Assembly: GCA_943367755.1 (NCBI GenBank)
Contig: CALRKB020000014.1
Span: 34,244 to 98,243 of the forward strand
DNA from: PCC-6802 sp943367755
GTDB taxonomy: Bacteria > Cyanobacteriota > Cyanobacteriia > Pseudanabaenales > Pseudanabaenaceae
Length of the DNA stretch: 64,000 nucleotides
Reading direction: 5' to 3'
Position numbers and translations under genes: made by a program. The notes under the pieces were generated by a model that made no database searches, was not told the origin of the DNA, and saw only the letters and a program-made list of their open reading frames with translations. This document shows, piece by piece, positions 14,301 through 24,600 of this stretch. Each line of letters begins with the position of its first letter. Position 1 is the stretch's first letter.

Positions 14301-15014
14301 ATGTTTTCTAATCCACATCCAAATCCACTACGCAGTTTACTCAGCCCTGAGCATATTGAGGCTGAAGACGCGCTGAATAAAAAGTTTATTGAAGCTGGGG
14401 AACCTCTGGCTCTGCAAAAGCTAGCTAAGCAATGGTCTCAACTCGTAGTTTGGTCCTGGCTCGAACCTACTGACTACCCACAACGACTTGGTGATGACGA
14501 AGAAGGACTCCGACTAAAATTTATTGAAACTGTCAAAGAGCTAGCCCGTCTCAACATCCGTGGATTATATGAAAAGGAACTCGCCGATCAACCTGATCCA
14601 AACAATCCCGATCTGAATATCTTTGAAGCAGTCAGCGAACAACTATCTAAGCTTTTGAGTGGAAAAACTACGGTTGGGAGCAATAAGCTAACATTACCAG
14701 CTCTTTACAAAAAGCTTACAGACCCAGAAGGGCAAGCTTCGAGTGATTATGTCTTTAACACGAAGATTGGCTCTAGAGACTTCACCGATTATTTTGTATG
14801 GGGAATACTTATCGATCGGTTTACTGGCGTATGTGTTGAGCACCTTGACAAGGATAAGCCTAACGAGGATAAGTTCGTGGTACTGCTTGCTTATCCAGCA
14901 CGTCCTGCTCTCAGTCCTTCGGTTCTAACTCTGAAGGAATTGCAAGAGTGGATTGCTGATAAGGGATCTGGATATCTTCATCCAAACCCCTATATTCCTA
15001 CCTGCAACTGCTAG
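14301..15014 (+). CDS. Uncharacterised 237-aa protein ending in PTCNC
   Basis: No family is recognised. The protein is soluble, acidic and helical (SPEHIEAEDALNKKFIEAGE near the start; IFEAVSEQLSKLLSG near 110-125) with a C-terminal region ending HPNPYIPTCNC. The only other Cys is in GVCVEHLD. RBS AAGGAG is well placed. The gene lies 102 bp before the YcaO cyclodehydratase gene on the same strand, so the Thr-Cys-Asn-Cys tail could be a heterocyclisation substrate with the rest acting as a large leader. This is inference; it could equally be an accessory protein. Confidence 0.65.
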   Translation: MFSNPHPNPLRSLLSPEHIEAEDALNKKFIEAGEPLALQKLAKQWSQLVVWSWLEPTDYPQRLGDDEEGLRLKFIETVKELARLNIRGLYEKELADQPDPNNPDLNIFEAVSEQLSKLLSGKTTVGSNKLTLPALYKKLTDPEGQASSDYVFNTKIGSRDFTDYFVWGILIDRFTGVCVEHLDKDKPNEDKFVVLLAYPARPALSPSVLTLKELQEWIADKGSGYLHPNPYIPTCNC

Positions 15015-15115
15015 GCTTTTTTCTAATGGCTCTGGTGTTAATGAGAGAATTGCAATTTTGAATAGATAACAAGAAAGTACATCCCGTACTAAGGCGTGCT
15101 TTTAAACAGACCCTA

Positions 15116-17380
15116 ATGGAGCAATACAACAAACCACGATTTAAGGATTGCTTTCGTCTTGAGACTGGAGAACCAAAGGAGTTGTTTCTCTTGTCTGAAA
15201 GGAATGCTGTATTACTGAGCGATAGTCTTTATTCTCAGTTGGCTCCATTATTAGATGGTCAGCATAGTGTTGAGGAAATTGTTGAGCAGTTGCAAGACCA
15301 AATACCGGCTGCCTATATCTCCTATGCACTAGCTCAGCTAGAAAACCAAGGCTACTTGAAGAAGAGTAATGAGTCTCTGTCGCCATCTTTAACCATCTTC
15401 TGCGATCATCTGAACATTAGTGTTGAAAAGGCTCACCATCACTTGCAGACGACCAAGGTAAAGGTTCGGACAATTGGTTCTGTTCCTACTTCAAAGTTGA
15501 TCGAAATACTTGAATCGCATCAAATTCAGATCGCTGAAGATGCCGATCTAGAAATTGTGCTGTGTGACGATTACCTGCAACCAGAACTGATCGCACTGAA
15601 TCAAGCAGCACTAGAACAGTCACGCCCTTGGTTACTCGTTAAGCCCGTTGGAACCATCGTTTGGCTGGGTCCACTGTTCCACCCAAGCAGAACGGGCTGT
15701 TGGGAATGCCTGGCACATCGTTTACGAAACAACCGACCAGTTGAAGAGTATATTCTGAGACACACAAATGCTACAGTTCCCCTGACACCACCTTTGATAA
15801 AGATACCTGCCGTTCTCCAAACAGCCTTAGGGATGACAGTAACCGAGATCTTGAAATGGATCGTTCAAGATCGGGAAAATAAGCGTCTGGAAGGTGTTTT
15901 AGTAACATACGATTCGCTGACGCTAGAAATTCAGAATCATAGGCTGACTCAGCGCCCTCAATGCCCAATTTGTGGACTCACTAGAAGCCGGAGCAATGCC
16001 AATCCCCTCCCTTTGATTCTTGGTAGCCGCAAGAAAACCCTTGATAGGGAATACCGTTGTAGCTCACCGGAAGCAACTCTAAAAAAGTATCAGCATCACA
16101 TTAGTCCCATTACAGGAATCGTTCGGGAATTGCAAAAGTTTCCCTACAGTCTCGATAATTTACAGCACAACTATGTGGCAAAACATCATTTTGTCTCTAT
16201 GTTTGATGATTTTAAGGCATTAAATCAAAATATTGTAGGCAGAAGTGGTGGAAGAGGAAGAACTGACATACAAGCAAAGGTAAGCGCTTTAGGCGAAGCT
16301 ATTGAGAGATATTCTGGAATCTTCCAAGGCGATGAAATCAGAATTACTGATAGCTATCAGCAGTTAGGTGAACGGGCTATCCATCCCAATGCTTGCATGA
16401 ATTTCAGTCAAGCTCAATATGACGATCGCGATCGATGGAATGCTAGTTGCACGAGCCTCTCGCAAAGAGTGCCCGAACCTTTTGATGAAGAAAGAGAACT
16501 TGAGTGGACACCCGTTTGGTCTTTGACTCATCAGGCATATAAATACCTGCCAACAGCATACTGCTACTTTGGCTATCCCAAGCCGTCTAAGCCTGATTGT
16601 TGGGCAGACACGAACGGTTGTGCTGCGGGTAGTACCTTGGAAGAGGCTATTCTACAAGGTTTTATGGAACTCATTGAACGAGATAGTATAGCCCTGTGGT
16701 GGTATAACCAAATTGAAAGGCCACAAGTTAATTTAGACAGTTTTGACGATCCCTATTTTTCAAAGCTGCAACAGTCCTACCGCTTAATTAATCGCGAATT
16801 ATGGGTTTTGGATGTCACGAGCGATCTAGGTATTCCCACCTTCGTGGCTATTAGTCGATGTTGCGATCGAGAAACAGAAGACATTATTTTGGGGGCTGGA
16901 GCACATTTCGATCCTAAAATTGCGATTGAGAGATCTCTGACTGAAGTCAATCGACTCTTACCTGTAGTTTTACCAACTAATGATAATGGTATAACTCTGT
17001 ACAATCCCGCCGTTGAAACGTTAGCCCTTAAATGGTGGAAAACTGCCACCGTAGAAGATCGGCCCTATTTACTTCCCAAACTAAGCAGTACACCTAAATT
17101 TTATACTGATTATCCTAAAGTATGGAACGATGATTTGCTCGAAGACATCAAATACTGTCAGAAAGTAGTAGAGCAAAAAGGAATGGAAATGTTAGTGATT
17201 GACCAAACCTGCCCTGATATTGGACTGAAAGTGGTCAAGGTAATTGTGCCAGGGCTGCGTCACTTCTGGAGGCGTTTAGGTTCAGGGAGGCTTTTTGAGG
17301 TTCCGGTGCAAATGGGGTGGTTACAAGAATCAATACCAGAGGATAAGCTGAACCCATGGCCCTGTTTAATTGGAGTATAA
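15116..17380 (+). CDS. Fused TOMM cyclodehydratase (E1-like/ocin partner plus YcaO)
   Basis: The 754-aa protein fuses a RiPP-recognition-like wing (residues 1-85, DGQHSVEEIVEQL), an E1-like partner domain with zinc-type Cys pairs CWEC (about 195) and CPICG (about 282), and a YcaO domain (about 330-754). YcaO ATP-site motifs are visible: AKVSALGEAIERYSG near 387 and AAGSTLEEAILQGFMELIER near 502-520. This is the PatD/TruD type of organisation, which turns Cys/Ser/Thr into azolines using ATP. The C-terminus is NPWPCLIGV; many azoline YcaOs end in a PxPxP motif, which is only partly kept. No FMN oxidase is present nearby, so azolines would stay unoxidised. Confidence 0.88.
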   Translation: MEQYNKPRFKDCFRLETGEPKELFLLSERNAVLLSDSLYSQLAPLLDGQHSVEEIVEQLQDQIPAAYISYALAQLENQGYLKKSNESLSPSLTIFCDHLNISVEKAHHHLQTTKVKVRTIGSVPTSKLIEILESHQIQIAEDADLEIVLCDDYLQPELIALNQAALEQSRPWLLVKPVGTIVWLGPLFHPSRTGCWECLAHRLRNNRPVEEYILRHTNATVPLTPPLIKIPAVLQTALGMTVTEILKWIVQDRENKRLEGVLVTYDSLTLEIQNHRLTQRPQCPICGLTRSRSNANPLPLILGSRKKTLDREYRCSSPEATLKKYQHHISPITGIVRELQKFPYSLDNLQHNYVAKHHFVSMFDDFKALNQNIVGRSGGRGRTDIQAKVSALGEAIERYSGIFQGDEIRITDSYQQLGERAIHPNACMNFSQAQYDDRDRWNASCTSLSQRVPEPFDEERELEWTPVWSLTHQAYKYLPTAYCYFGYPKPSKPDCWADTNGCAAGSTLEEAILQGFMELIERDSIALWWYNQIERPQVNLDSFDDPYFSKLQQSYRLINRELWVLDVTSDLGIPTFVAISRCCDRETEDIILGAGAHFDPKIAIERSLTEVNRLLPVVLPTNDNGITLYNPAVETLALKWWKTATVEDRPYLLPKLSSTPKFYTDYPKVWNDDLLEDIKYCQKVVEQKGMEMLVIDQTCPDIGLKVVKVIVPGLRHFWRRLGSGRLFEVPVQMGWLQESIPEDKLNPWPCLIGV

Positions 17381-17492
17381 GTTTGATGCTAAAGATTTCT
17401 CTGCATTTCTAAAAAACTCATGCCTAAGATCGATCCTACTAATTTCATTAATTAGTATTTCTGCTACACCCTGAAATTGAAGCAATACAACT

Positions 17493-18566
17493 ATGTTTAA
17501 GGGTTATAAAATCATCGATGCTGATGCTCATGTTCATGAACCCCACCTTATATGGGAAGAATACTTGGAACCTGCTTTTAGGGATTTCGCACCTTCACCA
17601 GATCTAAGAATTAAAGGAGAGGCAATCATCAATAAGCTGTCGGAGCAGTATTTGCGTCATTGGACAAAATCAACGTTACAAATCGATCCCCTGGCCGTTT
17701 CCGATCCCCAAGCCCGCGTACAGGCAATAATGCAAATGGGAGTCGATGTTTGTTTCATCTATCCAACCTCTCTTCTATTTATTGTTGCTGTAGATACCAT
17801 GGCACCTAAGTTAGTCGGTGCGTTTGTTCGTGCTTATAACAATTGGTTGCACGATTTTTGCAGTTTTAATCCTCAAATCCTTAAAGGGGTAGGGAGTATA
17901 AATCTTCACGCTCCAGAAGAAATGATACCTGAATTGCTACGGGTTGTTAGCTTTGGCTGGAAAGCGATCTTTCTACGTCCTAATCCTGTTAAGGGACGCA
18001 TCCTGAGCGATCCAGCCTACGAACTATTCTGGACAGCGTGTGAGCAGATGGATGTCGCAGTCTGTCTTCACGAAGGAACTCCTAGTCGTTTGCCTACTGC
18101 TGGGGGCGATCGCTTTTATACCCGCTTTGCCTTACGTGCCTGTTCGCACCCCATGGAACAAATGATGGCACTGTTAGCATTAATTGAAGGAGGTGTGCTT
18201 GAACGCCATCCCAAACTCAAGATTGCTTTTCTAGAGTCAGGAGGGGGCTGGCTGCCCTACTGGTTGTGGAGACTCGATCAAGAATACGAAAGTTCGCACT
18301 GGGAGGTAAAAAATAACGTGAAGATAAAACCATCAGAGTATTTTCGTCGCCAATGCTTCATTTCCATTGAACCCTCAGAACCATATTTATCTCGGATTAT
18401 TGACTATATTGGTTCCAATAACATTATTTTTGGTTCTGATTATCCCCATGGAGAATATCAGCTAGATATTATTGAGCAAGTAGTTGCTCTTCAGGAACAG
18501 CTATCGCAAAAGACGGTGCAAAAAATTTTGTGGGACAACCCTGCCCGTCTCTATGGTTTAGTGTAG
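17493..18566 (+). CDS. Amidohydrolase-family metal-dependent hydrolase (Amidohydro_2)
   Basis: The 357-aa protein has the TIM-barrel amidohydrolase pattern: IIDADAHVHEP at the N-terminus (HxH metal ligands), CLHEGT near residue 190, IAFLESGGGWLPYWLWRLD near 250 and IIFGSDYPHGE near 310 (Asp ligand). This is the ACMSD/Amidohydro_2 branch, usually decarboxylases or hydrolases. It lies 112 bp after the YcaO gene. In bottromycin biosynthesis an amidohydrolase acts on a YcaO-modified peptide, so a maturation role here is conceivable. The RBS is weak. Confidence 0.85.
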   Translation: MFKGYKIIDADAHVHEPHLIWEEYLEPAFRDFAPSPDLRIKGEAIINKLSEQYLRHWTKSTLQIDPLAVSDPQARVQAIMQMGVDVCFIYPTSLLFIVAVDTMAPKLVGAFVRAYNNWLHDFCSFNPQILKGVGSINLHAPEEMIPELLRVVSFGWKAIFLRPNPVKGRILSDPAYELFWTACEQMDVAVCLHEGTPSRLPTAGGDRFYTRFALRACSHPMEQMMALLALIEGGVLERHPKLKIAFLESGGGWLPYWLWRLDQEYESSHWEVKNNVKIKPSEYFRRQCFISIEPSEPYLSRIIDYIGSNNIIFGSDYPHGEYQLDIIEQVVALQEQLSQKTVQKILWDNPARLYGLV

Positions 18567-18678
18567 TTTGTTTATTTTGGTGTAATCTATTTGAGGGGGT
18601 TAGCTTATCATCTGATTATTACCACAAGACCATAATAGCCTTGTGGTAGTTCCAACTAGAAGCAAGGGAAACCGGAGA

Positions 18679-21600
18679 ATGAGGGATCTTAATGACTGCC
18701 AAATTATCACCAAAATTTATGAAAGCCTGAACTCCTTAGTTTACAAAGCAACGCTTGAGCCCAACAGTCAACCAGTTATCCTCAAGGTTCTCAAAGAAGA
18801 TTATCCCACCCCTTCAGAACTAACAAGATATAAGCAAGAGTACGAGATCGCTCGCTCCCTCAATATAGAAGGTGTGATAAAGGTTTACGACATACGTAAA
18901 TATTACAATACGCTTGCAATAGTCATGGAGGATTTTGGCGCAAAATCCTTAGACGTCTTAATGGACTCTAGAAAACTGACCTTGCCAGAGTTCCTCTCAT
19001 TTGCGATTAAAATAGTAAACATTCTAGGTGAAATTCATGCTGCTAATGTTATTCACAAAGATATTAATCCTTCTAATATTGTTTATAACTTAACAACAGA
19101 TCGACTTAAAATTATAGATTTCGGTATTTCTACAGTATTTACGCGCGAAAATCCGACGATTAAAGCCCCAAATACTCTTGAAGGAACGCTAGCTTACATG
19201 TCACCAGAGCAAACTGGCAGAATGAACCGGGTGCTCGACTATGCTACTGACTTTTACTCCCTTGGCGCAACCTTCTATCAAATGCTAACCAATCGGTTGC
19301 CCTTCGAAACAAATGACACTTTAGAGTTAGTACACTGCCATATTGCCAAACAACCCACTCCACCCAATAAGATCGATCCAAGCATTCCTAAAACCGTTTC
19401 CAACCTTGTTATGAAATTGTTAGCAAAAACAGCGGAGGAACGCTATCTGAGTATTTTGGGGATAAAATTCGATCTTGAGGAATGCTTCAGGCAATTGCAA
19501 ACAACTAGAAAAATTTTAGATTTTCCTCTGGCGCAGCAAGATATTTCTGATAGATTCAGTATCCCACAAAAGCTTTATGGTAGGGAACAGGAAGTTGAAA
19601 CCTTACTATCAACATTTAAGCGAGTTACTCAGGCAGATAAAGTAGCAGAACAAGCAGGAAAACGTGCCGAAATGATGTTGATTTCTGGCTATTCTGGTAT
19701 CGGAAAATCTGTACTGGTACAGGAACTCTATAAACCAATTACAGGTCAAAGAGGTTATTTTATTTCTGGAAAATTCGACCAGTTTCAGCGCAATATTCCC
19801 TATTCTGCAATTTCTTCTGCCTTTCGCTCTCTCATGCAACAACTCTTAGCTGAAAGTGAAGTACAGATATCAGAGTGGCGTGAAAAACTACTGACAGCGC
19901 TTGGCTCCAATAGTCAAATCATTATTGATGTGATTCCTGAGGTAGAACAAATTATTGGACCTCAGCAATTGGTGCAGCGATTAGAGCCAACTGAGGCATC
20001 AAACCGATTTAATTTAGTCTTCCAAAAGTTTGTTCAAGTATTTTGTCAACACTCGCATCCACTGGTAATCTTTCTTGATGATTTACACTGGGCGGACTCA
20101 GCCAGCCTGAAGGCGCTTGAATTAATGATGACTGATGCTCAGATGCAATTTTTGTTTATAATTGGGGCTTATCGAGACAATGAAGTCAGTCCTACCCACC
20201 CCTTAATATTAACTTTCAATCGACTTGAAGAGGAAGAAGCTATCTTCACTCGGATTACCTTATCACCATTAACTCTTCCTCAGATTACTCAATTGATCGC
20301 TGACACTCTCCAAAGCACTCAAGAATTAGTTAAACCACTAACAGAATTAGTCTATCGTAAAACTTCAGGTAATCCCTTCTTTATCAACGAATTTCTCAAA
20401 TCTCTATATCAGGAAAACCTGCTGAGATTTGATCGGCAACAGTGTTGCTGGCAGTGGGATCTTGTTCAAATTGAAGCTTTAAACATCACAGAAAATGTTG
20501 TTGTTTTGCTGATAAGTAAGCTAAGAAAGATCCCAGAAACATCTCAACAGGCTTTATGTCTAGCTGCCTGTATTGGAAGTAGCTTCGACTTGAAGAATCT
20601 CTCAACAATCTTTGAGAAATCTACTGTGGGCACCTTTGCAACTCTACTGCCTGCCATTCAATCTGGGCTTATTCAACCCACTTCACCACTAGAAACCACG
20701 GCAAGTGAACCTGTTGATGCCTCTCTAGTTATATTTAACTATAAGTTTTTACATGACCGAGTACAACAAGCAGCATATGCTTTAATTGATGATATTCAAA
20801 AAGAAGCTGTTCATCTTCAAATTGGAAGACTATTACTTGCAAATATAATCCCAGATGAGCTAGAAGAGAACCTATTTACGTTAGTCGATCATCTTAATAA
20901 GGGAAAGAACCTCATTGACAATGAGCTAGAAAAAATCGAATTAACTAAATTGAATCTGAAAGCAGGCAAGCAAGCAAAGGAGGCTACCGCTTATGCTGCG
21001 ACTAGGGAATACCTAGTCGCAGCCATGGAAGCTTTCCCTGGAGAACTCTGGAAAGATAACTACGATCTCGCACTAGAGATCCACAGGGAACGAATACAGG
21101 TTGAATATCTTAATGGGAATTTCGAGGAATCGAAGTTGTTGATTGAAATTTCCATTGAGAAAGCAAAATCAGCAATAGAGCGCTCAAAATTCTACATGCT
21201 GCTAGTTGAGCAGTACACAATGCTCGGCAAATATGCGGAGGCAATTCAAACAGGTCAAACTGCTTTAAATCTCTTGGGAGTTGACCTACCCGATCGAGAT
21301 TTTGATCGAGCTGTTAAAGCCGAATTAGCTAAGTTCAGAACTAACTTAGGAGATCGACAAGTTGGTTCACTGATCGACAGTCCAGAAATGGTAGACCCAG
21401 TACAGAAGGTTGTCCTGGATCTATTAATAAAACTTCAGCCCCCAACCTACCTGACCGCTTCAAGACTGGCAGATATCATAATGGTCAAATCATGTAACCT
21501 TTGTCTTGAATATGGTCACACGTCTAAGGCAGCGAGCAGCTACGGTCATTTTGGTATGCTGCAATCGAAGCTTGGAAACTACCAGTTAAGTTATGAACTT

Positions 21601-24600
21601 ACACTACTGGGATATCAGTTGAGTAAGAGATTTAATGACAAATATTCATTAAGTCAAACAGCAGTTCAACTGGCAAACTTTTCGCTGATTTGGCTTAAGC
21701 ATATTAAAGAATCTGAAACACTCAACTTAGAAGCACTTGATGCTGGTTTGCAATCGGGTATGCTCCAGTTTGTTGGTTTTAGCATGACGCACAATTTACT
21801 AAATCGAATTTATCAAGGTAGACCTCTCACTCCTTTTCTCGAAGAAGCATTTAATATTTTACTATTTTGTCAAAAAACTAAAAACCAGTGGTCTGTTGAT
21901 TGTATTTTAGGGCAGAAAATAGTATTAGCAAATCTACTTGATCAAACCCATGAAAAGCTTTATTTTGCTTGCCATGAGATCGATGAATCTGATTATCTAA
22001 GTGAAGAGAAAGCTGGAGGAAATCCAAATGCAATCTGCTACTATTACATTTTTAAGGCTCAAATTCTCTATCTATACGAAGAATTACAGCTAGCCCTAGC
22101 ATCAACTGCTAAGGCTCAAGAACTAATGGTTTTCATTTCCGGTACTATTGAAGTTTCTACTTGTAACTTTTATTCTTCTCTAATCTGTGCTGCTCTTTAT
22201 TTAACTGCCTCGCCAGAGAAACAGCAAGAATACTGGATCCAAATTGAGGCTAATCAAACGCAAATGAGAACCTGGGCAGACTACTGTCCAGAGAATTTTC
22301 TCCACAAGTATTTCCTAGTTTCAGCAGAAATGGCTCGTATTTCGGGTAATTGGTACGAGGCAGTCGATCTATATGATCGTGCAATTGAATTAGCCAGAGA
22401 GCGTGAATTTCTTCAGGAGGAAGCTTTAGCAAGCGAACTAGCAGCAAAATTTTGGTACGCCAGAGATAAAGAAGAATTTGCCAAACTTTACATGAGAAAA
22501 GCATATCAAATCTACCAGCTTTGGGGTGCAACTCGCAAAGTCAAAGACTTGGAGGAGAAATACCCTCAATGGCTTATATCCAGAACATCTGGGATTAGAA
22601 GCATTATAACTACTAACTCTGCGACAACAACTTCCAGCAAAACGAGTGAGTTACTAGACCTGGGAACAGTTATAAAAGCATCTCAAGCTATTTCAAATGA
22701 GATTGTATTGCAGGAATTGCTTGATAAGTTTATGAGAATTACGCTTGAAAATGCTGGTGCTCAAATTGGATTCCTTATCCTAGAAAAAGATGGTCAGCTA
22801 CTTATTGAAGCTCAAGGAAGTGTGGAGCGGAATGAAATAATAATAAATAAATCACTTCCAATCGAAGCTGAGCAGCAGTTGCCTTTATCTCTGATAAATT
22901 ATGTAGAAAGAACTAGGGAGGATGTAGTTTTATCAGATGCAGCCCATGAAGGGATATTTAGAACAGATTCTTATATCCTTCAAAAGCAGCCTAAATCTAT
23001 TTTATGTATCTCTATCATTTATCAAAACAAATTTATTGGTTTACTTTACCTAGAAAATAATCTGATCACTGGAGCGTTTACTCCCGATCGCTTAGAAGTC
23101 CTAAAACTCCTATCCTCTCAAGCCGCGATTTCTCTGCAAAATGCTCAACTTTATGTTGCCCTACGTGAGAACGAGAAAAGGCTAACTCAATTTTTAGAAG
23201 CTATGCCCATAGGTGTCTTTACACTTGATGCTAAGGGCGAACCCTACTATGCAAATCAGGCTGCCCAGCAAATTCTTGGCAAGGGAATCGTAACGGTCGC
23301 CACAACTGATGAATTAACCGAAACCTATCAGGCTTATTTAGCAGGCACAAACGAATTATATCCAACTGCACGACAGCCCATTATAAGAGCCTTAAATGGC
23401 GAAAGCACGACTACAGATGATATTGAGATTCACCAGGTCGATCGAACGATTCCTCTAGAAGTATCAGCTACTCCCGTTTTTGACGAAAAGGGTCAAATTG
23501 TCTATGCGATCGCCGCCTTTCAGGATATTACCCATCGCAAACAAGCCGAAGCCGATCGGGTACAGTTTACCCAAGAGCTAGCCTTTAAAAATCTTGCCCT
23601 AGAACGAGCCAAAGACGAACTAGAAGGGTATAGCCGCACCCTAGAACAAAAAGTCTCAGAACGTACTCAAGAACTATCACACACCCTCGATATTCTCAAA
23701 GCTACTCAAGCGGAACTACTCTTTGAAAACGAACTGCTCAGAACTACCGAACAATCCGCCAGCTTTGACTATCAAGTCGGTGGCAGCTTGCCTATGGATG
23801 CACCTACCTATGTAGTGCGCGCCGCCGACCGCTATCTCTACAAAGCCTTGAAGCGCGGAGAGTTTTGCTACGTTCTCAATCCCCGGCAGATGGGCAAGTC
23901 CAGCCTCATGGTGCGCATGATCGATCACCTTCAGCACGAGGGAGTTTGTTGTGCGCCGATCGATATGACCCGCATTGGCAGTGAAAATGTCACCCCCGAC
24001 CAATGGTATAAGGGAATTGCCTTCGAGCTAGGGCGACGTTTCGATCTGCGAAGCAAAGTTAACCTCAAAGCTTGGTGGCAAGAGCGAGAAGATCTTTCTC
24101 CCGTACAGCGGTTGAGTGAATTTATCGAGGAAGTTCTGCTGGTTGTAGTCGGCGGAGAAGATGGCACTCCCTCAAAACAACTGGTGATTTTTATCGATGA
24201 AATTGATAGCGTCCTGAGCTTAAATTTCCCAGTCAATGACTTTTTTGCCCTGATTCGTTCCTGCTATAACCAGCGCAGTCTCAATCCAGAGTATCGGCGT
24301 TTGACCTTTGCTCTGTTTGGCGTCACCACCCCTTCAGATTTAATTACCGACATCCAGATCACCCCCTTTAACATCGGTCAGTCCATTCAACTAGAGGGCT
24401 TTAAAGAGCACGAAGCCCAACCGTTACTGCAAGGATTGGTAGAGAAAGTCAGCAACCCGCAAACGCTACTGAAAGAAATGTTGGCCTGGACGAGCGGTCA
24501 GCCTTTTCTTACCCAAAAGCTCTGCCAGCTGATCTGCAATGCTGCCTCGCCCATTCCCACAAATGGTGAAGCCGAGTGGATTGGGAACCTAGTACAGGCG

